Positions 1 through 4,981 of a DNA stretch of 6,980 bases are shown here, in pieces (position 1 is the stretch's first letter; each line of letters begins with the position of its first letter). The DNA comes from Ruminococcus sp. UBA946. Its GTDB lineage: Bacteria > Bacillota > Clostridia > Oscillospirales > Ruminococcaceae. The notes beneath the pieces are model-generated. The model searched no databases, had not been told where the DNA came from, and was given only the letters and a program-made list of their open reading frames with translations. Both the position numbers and the translations under genes were made by a program. Location of the stretch: the NCBI GenBank assembly GCA_002293295.1, contig DBCY01000194.1, forward strand, positions 1-6,980, in the 5' to 3' direction.

Positions 1-118
1 TACCAATAGCTTTGGCAAGTGTATTTCTCTTAACCTCATCATTATCTAATAATTCATTTAAACAAAGATATATTTTACCATATTTATTTATAGTTACTAC
101 AGATTTTTTTATTTCCAT
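1..118 (-). CDS. Small Cro/C1-type helix-turn-helix regulator, N-terminal 39 codons (runs off the window)
   Basis: An open frame starts with ATG at 118 and continues past position 1, so only the first 39 residues are visible. After a short beta-like start (VVTINKYGKIYLC) comes a stretch beginning LNELLDNDEV and continuing KRNTLAKAIG. This is the pattern of helix 1, helix 2 and the turn of small Cro/C1 (HTH_26-like) DNA-binding proteins, which are usually about 65-75 residues. The recognition helix lies outside the window. AAGGA at 129-133 stands 10 nt before the ATG and supports the start. The visible part is about 23% GC (27 of 118 bases), well below the neighbouring genes. The gene is divergent from the SLOG gene and the two share a control region with repeated operator-like sites, so it probably represses itself and its neighbour; that is inference. 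The family call rests on half a domain. Confidence 0.62.
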   Translation of the reverse strand, partial: MEIKKSVVTINKYGKIYLCLNELLDNDEVKRNTLAKAIG

Positions 119-141
119 TAAGTTCACATCCTTATATATTT

Positions 142-170
142 ATTATATTATTATAGTAACATCTTGACAA
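142..170 (-). promoter_or_regulatory. Promoter of the HTH regulator gene
   Basis: Read on the minus strand, TTGTCA (165-170) is followed after exactly 17 bp by TATAAT (142-147), one base off the sigma-A consensus. Transcription would start near 135, leaving a leader of only about 17 nt that begins just before the ribosome binding site at 129-133. Its -35 box overlaps that of the plus-strand promoter (164-169) almost completely, and one operator-like repeat (152-162) lies in its spacer. The region is AT-rich, so a chance TATAAT is easy; the spacing and the -35 match are what support the call. Confidence 0.6.
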
Positions 171-233
171 TATACATATACCGTGTTATAATAACTGTAA
201 CATTAATTATGCTTAATATATAATGTTACTATA
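152..233. promoter_or_regulatory. Three operator-like ATGTTAC repeats around the divergent promoters
   Basis: The 7-mer ATGTTAC occurs three times: on the minus strand at 156-162 and 197-203, and on the plus strand at 223-229. The outer two extend to an identical 11-mer, ATGTTACTATA, in opposite orientation (152-162 and 223-233, centres 71 bp apart). The inner pair forms a 9-bp perfect inverted repeat, GTAACATTA (197-205) and TAATGTTAC (221-229), with a 15-bp spacer. The first site abuts the plus -35 box and lies in the minus-promoter spacer. The second covers the predicted plus-strand start. These positions suit repression of both promoters. Binding by the neighbouring HTH protein is inferred. 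The inner repeat could also fold as a hairpin in the 5' leader. Confidence 0.55.
164..192 (+). promoter_or_regulatory. Perfect-consensus promoter of the SLOG gene
   Basis: TTGACA (164-169), a 17-bp spacer and TATAAT (187-192) match the sigma-A/sigma-70 consensus at every position and at the optimal spacing. There is also an extended -10 TG at 184-185. The predicted start is near 199, giving a leader of about 60 nt before the ATG at 260. The -10 box is the centre of a short dyad, GTTAT-A-ATAAC (185-195). A promoter this strong normally needs a repressor, which fits the repeated sites around it. Confidence 0.8.
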
Positions 234-259
234 TAAATAGTTATAATGGAGATGAAATT

Positions 260-763
260 ATGAAATCAGTAAGTTTTACGGGACACAGAATATTGGATAA
301 AACCCCCGAACTGACAGCTCTGATTGAAAATACAGTCAGAAGCCTTATCAGCTTCGGGTATACCGATTTTTACACCGGCGGAGCTCTTGGTTTTGACACA
401 ATGTGTTCACTGGCGGTATTAAAGCAGAAAAAAATATATCCTTCGATAAAGCTTCATTTAATTCTTCCCTGCCCGGTCAAGGAAATGACAAAAAAATGGA
501 ACTTCCAGGACAGGGATTTATTAAAGTCAATACTCAGGCATGCGGACAGCATTGAGCATACGTCAAAGCATTATTATGAAGGGTGCATGAAGCTCAGGAA
601 CGAACAGCTTGTAAAATACGCCGATTTTCTGGTATGCTATTACGACGGCAAAAAAAGCGCCTCCGGAACGGGTCAGACCGTCCGTATGGCGCAGAAAAAG
701 AATATTATAATTTCGAACTTAGCTAAAATTATGGCTGAAAGAACCGTCGTTTCCGGAAAATAA
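260..763 (+). CDS. SLOG-superfamily (DUF1273/YpsA-like) putative nucleotide-binding protein
   Basis: The product is 167 residues and appears to be a complete single-domain Rossmann-like protein. Recognisable SLOG features are the N-terminal strand ending in FTGHR (residues 6-10), the glycine-rich loop GGALGFDT (40-47) with its acidic residue D46, a strand LHLILPCP (65-72), and a C-terminal block RNEQLVKYADFLVCYYDG (113-130) followed by SGTGQT (135-140). The family is held to bind a nucleotide or related ligand. The Bacillus/Staphylococcus member YpsA affects cell division, and other SLOG proteins occur in defence and nucleotide-signalling contexts. No enzymatic reaction can be assigned. There is no signal peptide or membrane segment, so it should be cytosolic. 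The start at 260 is supported by GGAG (248-251), 8 nt upstream. The gene has its own very strong promoter and is divergent from a small HTH gene. It runs convergently into the glycogen operon, to which no functional link is visible. No plus-strand terminator with a T-tract follows. Confidence 0.8.
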   Translation: MKSVSFTGHRILDKTPELTALIENTVRSLISFGYTDFYTGGALGFDTMCSLAVLKQKKIYPSIKLHLILPCPVKEMTKKWNFQDRDLLKSILRHADSIEHTSKHYYEGCMKLRNEQLVKYADFLVCYYDGKKSASGTGQTVRMAQKKNIIISNLAKIMAERTVVSGK

Positions 764-870
764 GACCACGTTTAAACCGTTTATAATGCCTGTAATTATA
801 CCAAAGCGGAATAGCTTTAATAGTTTATTACAGATTATTTCTATAATTATTAATAATCGTTAATGCTATT

Positions 871-890
871 AAAACGCCCGCCAAAGGCGG
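871..890 (-). terminator. Possible secondary terminator behind the glg operon
   Basis: On the minus strand a 5-bp GC stem (CCGCC/GGCGG, 878-882 with 886-890) with a TTT loop is followed by GCG and then TTTT (871-874). The stem is short and the T-tract begins three bases late, so it is weak. It stands about 27 bp beyond the main operon terminator and could act as a back-up. On the plus strand the same hairpin has no T-tract. Confidence 0.35.
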
Positions 891-900
891 CACCGACATT

Positions 901-917
901 GTTAATTGTTAATTAAC
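901..917. repeat. AT-rich dyad between the two terminator hairpins
   Basis: GTTAATT (901-907) and AATTAAC (911-917) form a 7-bp perfect inverted repeat with a 3-nt loop, directly beyond the T-tract of the main glg terminator. It is A/T only apart from the ends and has no T-tract of its own on either strand. It may be incidental, or it may add structure to 3' ends of read-through transcripts. Confidence 0.3.
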
Positions 918-947
918 AAAAAACCGCCGGCAGCAAAAGCCGCCGGC
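918..947 (-). terminator. Intrinsic terminator of the glgBCDA operon
   Basis: Read on the minus strand, a 9-bp stem (GCCGGCGGC with GCTGCCGGC, one G-U pair; 939-947 with 926-934) closes a TTTT loop (935-938). It is followed by GG and six T residues (918-923). This is a textbook rho-independent terminator, lying 71 bp after the glgA stop codon. On the plus strand the hairpin is followed by A residues, so it is not a usual terminator for the SLOG transcript coming the other way. Confidence 0.88.
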
Positions 948-1018
948 AAAATAAAAAAATGAGAAAGGACTTTATATGAAAAAGTAGAAACATGCAATTT
1001 TTTTCAGGGAAAACCCGA

Positions 1019-2452
1019 TTAATCAGTTTCTTCCTGTTCTCCGCAAAGCTCCCTGTAAAGCCCTGTATAGAGCTTAGCCGACGAATCCCAGCTGTTGTCG
1101 CATTTCATGGCGCTAATCATCAGGCTCTTCCAGGCTTTGGCGTCGTCATAAAGCTCCCTTGCGCGCTGAAGCGCGTCAAGCATATCATAGGCGTTATAGG
1201 TCTTGAAGGTGAAACCGTTTCCGTTTTCTCCGCCTGCGTCCCTTATACTGTCGCTGAGTCCGCCTGTTTCACGCACTACGGGAATTGTGCCGTACCTGAG
1301 AGAAATCATCTGCGCAAGGCCGCACGGTTCGCTCTGCGACGGCATTAAAAACATATCGGCGGAGGAATAAATCCTCCTTGCGAGGTCGGGGATAAACCCT
1401 ATTACGGCGCTTACCCTGTCAGGATGCCGCCATGCCATTTCCTTGAAGAAATCCTCATAAATCTTTTCACCCGTGCCGAGAACGGCAAATTTATAACCCA
1501 TCCGCAGTATATCTTCAAAAACATATTTTATCAGGTCTATGCCCTTATGGGAAACAAGCCGGGTAATAACGCCGATAACAGGCTCGCTGCCTTCCTGGAG
1601 CGAAAGCTCCGCAAGGAGGGCTTTTTTGCATTCGGCTTTACCCTTCAGGTTCTTTACGCTGAAATTTTTAGTAAGCAGGGGGTCGGTCTGCGGGTTAAAG
1701 GTATCGTTGTCAATTCCGTTGATAAAGCCGCACAGCTTATACTGCTTATTGTAAAGCGCCCTGTCAAGCCCGTGCGAATACCACGGGTCAAGGATTTCCC
1801 AGGCATATCTCGGGGAAACGGTGGTTATTTTATGGGCTGTCTCAAATGCGCCTTTCATGATATTCACGCACCCGTCGTATTCAAGCACCCTCGTATGGTA
1901 CATAGGAATGCCCAGAACCTCATTAAGGACCTCAAGCCCGTATTTTCCCTGATACTGAATGTTATGAATCGTGAATACCGTCTTTATCTTTTCGTATTCA
2001 TACTGGTATTTATAGAATATATCGTAATATACCGGCACAAGCGCCGTCTGCCAGTCGTTTGCGTTTATAACGTCGGGCGTCCAGCCGATATATTTCAGCA
2101 TTTCAAGTATAGCCCTCGAAAGGAAAACGAACCGCTCGCAGTCGTCATAAAAGCCGTAAAGACCGTCCCTGCCGAAATAATACTCATTGTCAAGAAGATA
2201 ATACTTCACTCCGTTCACATCGCCGATAAAAACGCCGCAGTACTGCTTTCTCCAGCCGACGTCAACGGTGAAGTTGGTAATGAATTCAAGACCGTCCCTT
2301 AATTCCTGCTTTACGCTTTTATAAAGGGGGAGTACGACCCGGCAGTCATGACCCGCTTTGCAGACTGCCGCAGGCAGCGAGCCCGCAACTTCCGCAAGTC
2401 CGCCCGAAACCGCAAAAGGTATAGCTTCCGAAGCGGCATATAATACTTTCAT
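1019..2452 (-). CDS. glgA: Glycogen synthase (ADP-glucose dependent, GT5)
   Basis: GlgA transfers glucose from ADP-glucose to the non-reducing end of an alpha-1,4-glucan in the cytoplasm. The 477-residue length equals that of the E. coli enzyme. The GT5 N-domain shows SEAIPFAVSGGLAEV (residues 8-22), ANDWQT (131-136), TIHNIQYQG (161-169, with conserved H163) and TVSPRYA (211-217). The GT-B C-domain shows NGID (245-248), TRLVSHKG (297-304, with R298 and K303), and the catalytic/nucleotide block SEPCGLAQM (374-382, with E375) leading into YGTIPVVRETGGLSD. One deviation: the usual KxGGL lysine (K15 in E. coli) is V15 here. The start is supported by GAAGGGA (2461-2467), 8 nt before the ATG. It is the last gene of the operon, 67 bp after glgD. 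The gap contains only a short dyad (2492-2505) without a T-tract. Read-through from upstream is the likely source of transcription. Confidence 0.96.
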   Translation of the reverse strand: MKVLYAASEAIPFAVSGGLAEVAGSLPAAVCKAGHDCRVVLPLYKSVKQELRDGLEFITNFTVDVGWRKQYCGVFIGDVNGVKYYLLDNEYYFGRDGLYGFYDDCERFVFLSRAILEMLKYIGWTPDVINANDWQTALVPVYYDIFYKYQYEYEKIKTVFTIHNIQYQGKYGLEVLNEVLGIPMYHTRVLEYDGCVNIMKGAFETAHKITTVSPRYAWEILDPWYSHGLDRALYNKQYKLCGFINGIDNDTFNPQTDPLLTKNFSVKNLKGKAECKKALLAELSLQEGSEPVIGVITRLVSHKGIDLIKYVFEDILRMGYKFAVLGTGEKIYEDFFKEMAWRHPDRVSAVIGFIPDLARRIYSSADMFLMPSQSEPCGLAQMISLRYGTIPVVRETGGLSDSIRDAGGENGNGFTFKTYNAYDMLDALQRARELYDDAKAWKSLMISAMKCDNSWDSSAKLYTGLYRELCGEQEETD

Positions 2453-2519
2453 AATATCATTCCCTTCATATTGAATTTATCTGTATCTGTGGTGTTTACA
2501 AACACTCTCCGGCATTAAT

Positions 2520-3641
2520 TTAAATTACAGCGCCCTTACCCAGGAACAGGGGATAATTAGCCGAACCCGTAAGCATCCTCTGAGCGCTAACGTTAACCCT
2601 CTTATCGGTTATCACATAGTTAATATCGCATTTTGCGCCTATTACGGCATCCTGCATAATAATGGAATTTTTTACCGAAGCTCCTTTGGCGATTCTGACT
2701 CCCCTGAACAGAATACAGTTCTCAACGGTACCCTCTATAACGCAGCCGTCGCCAATCAGCGAATTGCGGACATTGGAGCCGATTCCGAATTTTACCGGCG
2801 GATTATCGCGCACCTTAGTGTAAACAGGACGGTTTTCAACGAACAGCTTCTTCCTGTTTTCACTGTCGAGCAGAGCCATGTTGGACTTATAATAAGTATC
2901 CATGGAAGTGATACGGCTGAAATACTCATCATGCATATAAGCCATGATTTTATATTCATGTGTCCTTCCCTGTAAAATATTCATTTCAAAGCTGAAAAGA
3001 CTCCTTGAAGCCGCTTCAAGGACGATATTTTTCATAAATTCCTTGTTCAGGACAAACGTATTCAACGAAACATTGCATGTACCGCTTATATGGGGGCTAA
3101 GCAAAACATCGACAACGCGCCCGTCGTCATTTATGCCGAATATTGTGGAACGCTGAGCCTGTTCCACAGTAAGGACGTCATTTGCGTATACGCAGGTTAT
3201 ATCAGCCCCTGTTGAAACATGGTAATCGATAACCTTATCATAATCCATATTTGAGACAACGTCACAGTCGGATAAAAGCACATAGTCGGCATCGGACGCC
3301 TTGATAAAGTCCCATACGCCGTACAGGGCTTCAAGCCTGCCCCGGTACATGCCGGACGCCACATGGCTGAACGGCGGCAGCAGGTGAAGACCGCCCCTTT
3401 TCCTTGCTAGGTCCCATTCGCGTCCGCTTCCGAGATGGTCTAAAAGCGACTGGTAATTTGATTTCGTTATAACCCCGACTTCTTCGATACCGCTGTTTAC
3501 CATACTGGAAAGCGGGAAATCTATCAGCCTGTAGCGTCCCCCGAACAGCACCGAACCCATGGTTCTTTCCTTAGTAAGGTCAGAAATAACGTCGTCGTGC
3601 ATATTTGAAAAGATTAAGCCTAAAACATTTCTATTCTTCAT
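2520..3641 (-). CDS. glgD: GlgD, non-catalytic partner subunit of glucose-1-phosphate adenylyltransferase
   Basis: GlgD is the Firmicutes paralogue of GlgC that forms a mixed ADP-glucose pyrophosphorylase and modulates its activity. The N-domain keeps the nucleotidyltransferase fold markers FGGRYRLIDFPLSSMVNSGI (residues 33-52), REWDL (74-78) and GGLHLLPP (83-90). The catalytic signatures are gone: where GlgC has GGQGSRLYALT this protein has FSNMHDDVISDLT (11-23), SGDHIYKMDY has become SDCDVVSNMDY, and the EKP lysine motif is absent. The C-terminus is a left-handed beta-helix with hexapeptide-like repeats (around IGSNVRNSLIGDGCVIEGTV). I prefer the ATG at 3641 (373 residues, starting MKNRNVLGLIF): the purine-rich AAGGA at 3653-3657 then lies 11 nt upstream. 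An in-frame ATG at 3653 would give MVII plus this protein, but its ribosome site would touch the start codon. Two hairpins precede the gene. Confidence 0.92.
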   Translation of the reverse strand: MKNRNVLGLIFSNMHDDVISDLTKERTMGSVLFGGRYRLIDFPLSSMVNSGIEEVGVITKSNYQSLLDHLGSGREWDLARKRGGLHLLPPFSHVASGMYRGRLEALYGVWDFIKASDADYVLLSDCDVVSNMDYDKVIDYHVSTGADITCVYANDVLTVEQAQRSTIFGINDDGRVVDVLLSPHISGTCNVSLNTFVLNKEFMKNIVLEAASRSLFSFEMNILQGRTHEYKIMAYMHDEYFSRITSMDTYYKSNMALLDSENRKKLFVENRPVYTKVRDNPPVKFGIGSNVRNSLIGDGCVIEGTVENCILFRGVRIAKGASVKNSIIMQDAVIGAKCDINYVITDKRVNVSAQRMLTGSANYPLFLGKGAVI

Positions 3642-3652
3642 TATTATAACCA

Positions 3653-3657
3653 TCCTT
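3653..3657 (-). promoter_or_regulatory. Ribosome binding site that decides the glgD start
   Basis: On the minus strand GGAAAGGATGG contains AAGGA, whose last A is the first base of the upstream ATG codon at 3653. That ATG therefore cannot use this site, while the ATG at 3641 is 11 nt downstream, slightly long but workable. The GG that opens the motif (3659-3660) can pair in the adjoining hairpin, so access to the site may depend on that fold. Confidence 0.55.
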
Positions 3658-3658
3658 T

Positions 3659-3690
3659 CCGGATTTTGTCTGTCAGAACAAAAATCCTGG
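3659..3690 (-). promoter_or_regulatory. Hairpin abutting the glgD ribosome binding site
   Basis: In the mRNA sense (minus strand) the arms 3678-3690 and 3659-3669 pair as CC, GGATTTT and GT against AC, AAAATCC and GG. The stem has 11 base pairs, two single-base bulges (3688 and one A/T in the run 3680-3684) and an 8-nt loop (3670-3677). The foot of the stem is one base from the Shine-Dalgarno core of glgD. It could affect glgD translation, or serve as a transcript stability or processing element that sets GlgD relative to GlgC. The fold was read by eye and has not been scored. Confidence 0.45.
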
Positions 3691-3713
3691 TTTGAGAGAA
3701 TCTTCCCTCAAAC
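3690..3713 (-). promoter_or_regulatory. Second hairpin in the glgC-glgD gap
   Basis: In the mRNA sense, GTTTGAGGGA pairs with TCTCTCAAAC around the tetraloop AGAT, a 10-bp stem including one G-U pair. On the opposite strand that pair becomes an A/C mismatch, which hints that the structure is kept for the glg transcript. In the mRNA sense the stem is preceded by six A and followed, after CAGGA, by five T, so it could be a weak attenuator. On the plus strand it is followed directly by six T (3714-3719) and would resemble a terminator for antisense RNA. It may share base 3690 with the next hairpin. Confidence 0.45.
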
Positions 3714-3732
3714 TTTTTTATGCTCCCTTACC

Positions 3733-4935
3733 TTACATATTTTCAGATACAATCTGCTTGGGGGAAACATTCGCATTTGCCGATATGCTGATATTATGCC
3801 CGACTACGGCAATACCCCAGTCATCCCGGTTTTCGCAGTCCTCGGGGCGTATTCCTATGTTCGCGTTTTCGCCGACGGTGCAGTTTTCCCCGACGATTGC
3901 ATACTGAACGACAGCTCCCGCCTTAATAACGGAACCCGGCATTATAATCGAGTCGGTGACAACCGCTCCCGCTTCTATTTCAACGCCTTCGAACAGGATT
4001 GAGAAGTCAACAGTCCCGTTTACAATACAGCCGTCCGTCACCATTGAATTTTCAATTACGGCGTCGGCGCCGATATACTGGGGAGGCTTTATCGGGTTCC
4101 TGGAATACATTTTCCAGTCCGGGTCGTAAAGGTCAATCGGGATATTAGGGTTAAGGAGGTCCATATTGGCTTCCCAAAGCGAATCAAGGGTTCCTACATC
4201 CTTCCAGTAGCCTTCAAAGGGATAGGCGACCATAACCTCGTTATTGCCGAGCATATCGGGGATAATGTTCTTGCCGAAATCCTTGGATGCGTTTTCGTCA
4301 TTCTCGTTGTCTATAAGATACTTTTTCAGCTTGCTCCATGTAAATATATAAATTCCCATTGAAGCAAGAGTTGATTTCGGTTCCTTGGGTTTTTCAGCAA
4401 ACTCGGTAATCATTCCGTTTTCATCGGCGGTCATAATGCCGAAACGCGAGGCTTCCTCCTTTGGAACGTCAATAACGGCAATCGTACAGTCGGCGTTCTT
4501 TTCCTTATGAAACTCAAGCATCTGATTATAATCCATTTTATAAATATGGTCTCCCGAAAGGATAGCCACATAATCAGGATTATACCTGTCGGCAAAAGAT
4601 ATGTTCTGATAAATCGCATTGGCAGTGCCCTTATACCACTGCGCACCCAAAGCCGTCTGGAACGGCGGAAGCGCATGGACTCCCCCGTGGAGCTTGTCAA
4701 GGTCCCAGGGCTGTCCGTTTCCGATATAATCATGGAGAACCAGCGGCTGGTACTGGGTAAGCACGCCTACCGTATCAATTCCGGAATTAACGCAGTTTGA
4801 AAGCGGGAAGTCAATAATCCTGTACTTTCCGCCGTAGGGAACGGCAGGCTTTGCCATATCCTGGGTAAGAGCATATAACCGGCTTCCCTGACCGCCGGCA
4901 AGCAGCATAGCAACGCATTCTTTTTTTGTATACAT
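3733..4935 (-). CDS. glgC: Glucose-1-phosphate adenylyltransferase, catalytic subunit
   Basis: GlgC converts ATP and glucose-1-phosphate to ADP-glucose and pyrophosphate, the committed step of glycogen synthesis. The 400-residue protein has the full catalytic set: LLAGGQGSRLYALT (residues 11-24) with R19, AKPAVPYGGKYRIIDFPLSN (28-47) with K29, SGDHIYKMDY (127-136) with metal-site D129, FAEKP (179-183) with K182, matching the glucose-1-phosphate lysine K195 of E. coli, and FEGYWKDVGT (240-249). From about residue 285 a left-handed beta-helix of hexapeptide-like repeats follows. By my alignment from memory, the fructose-1,6-bisphosphate activator lysine K39 of E. coli is D26 here, so enterobacterial-type activation is unlikely. 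A perfect AGGAGG (4944-4949) stands 8 nt before the ATG, the best ribosome site in the operon. The gene follows glgB by 46 bp and precedes its partner glgD by 91 bp. Confidence 0.97.
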   Translation of the reverse strand: MYTKKECVAMLLAGGQGSRLYALTQDMAKPAVPYGGKYRIIDFPLSNCVNSGIDTVGVLTQYQPLVLHDYIGNGQPWDLDKLHGGVHALPPFQTALGAQWYKGTANAIYQNISFADRYNPDYVAILSGDHIYKMDYNQMLEFHKEKNADCTIAVIDVPKEEASRFGIMTADENGMITEFAEKPKEPKSTLASMGIYIFTWSKLKKYLIDNENDENASKDFGKNIIPDMLGNNEVMVAYPFEGYWKDVGTLDSLWEANMDLLNPNIPIDLYDPDWKMYSRNPIKPPQYIGADAVIENSMVTDGCIVNGTVDFSILFEGVEIEAGAVVTDSIIMPGSVIKAGAVVQYAIVGENCTVGENANIGIRPEDCENRDDWGIAVVGHNISISANANVSPKQIVSENM

Positions 4936-4943
4936 TTTTAAAT

Positions 4944-4949
4944 CCTCCT
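4944..4949 (-). promoter_or_regulatory. Consensus ribosome binding site of glgC
   Basis: Full AGGAGG with an 8-nt spacer to the glgC ATG. It is clearly stronger than the sites of glgD (AAGGA, 11 nt) and glgA (GAAGGGA, 8 nt), which suggests more translation of the catalytic than of the partner subunit. Confidence 0.8.
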
Positions 4950-4981
4950 AAAATGAGTTTTTATTCTTCCGCGGCTGGATT

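Noticed and set aside
242..247. Second TATAAT just before the SLOG ribosome binding site
   Set aside because: No -35 box at suitable spacing, and it would place the start inside the gene's ribosome binding or coding region; a chance hit in AT-rich DNA.
810..873. Inverted repeats AATAGC/GCTATT and TTTAATAG/CTATTAAA downstream of the SLOG gene
   Set aside because: Short, nearly pure A/T arms more than 40 bp apart that compete for the same partner sequence; expected by chance in this composition.
992..1348. Plus-strand open frame of 118 codons over the glgA 3' end
   Set aside because: Mostly antisense to conserved glgA sequence; no family features and no clear Shine-Dalgarno site.
1424..2302. 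Long plus-strand open frame (292 codons) opposite glgA
   Set aside because: It lies wholly antisense to an unmistakable glgA, has no recognisable domain and no good ribosome site, and is explained by the codon pattern of glgA.
2492..2505. Inverted repeat GTGTTT/AAACAC in the glgD-glgA gap
   Set aside because: Only about 5 bp can pair once a loop is allowed, and no T-tract follows on either strand.
3559..4002. Plus-strand open frame of 147 codons across the glgC/glgD junction
   Set aside because: It overlaps the coding ends of two certain genes and the hairpin region, and its composition reflects their complement.
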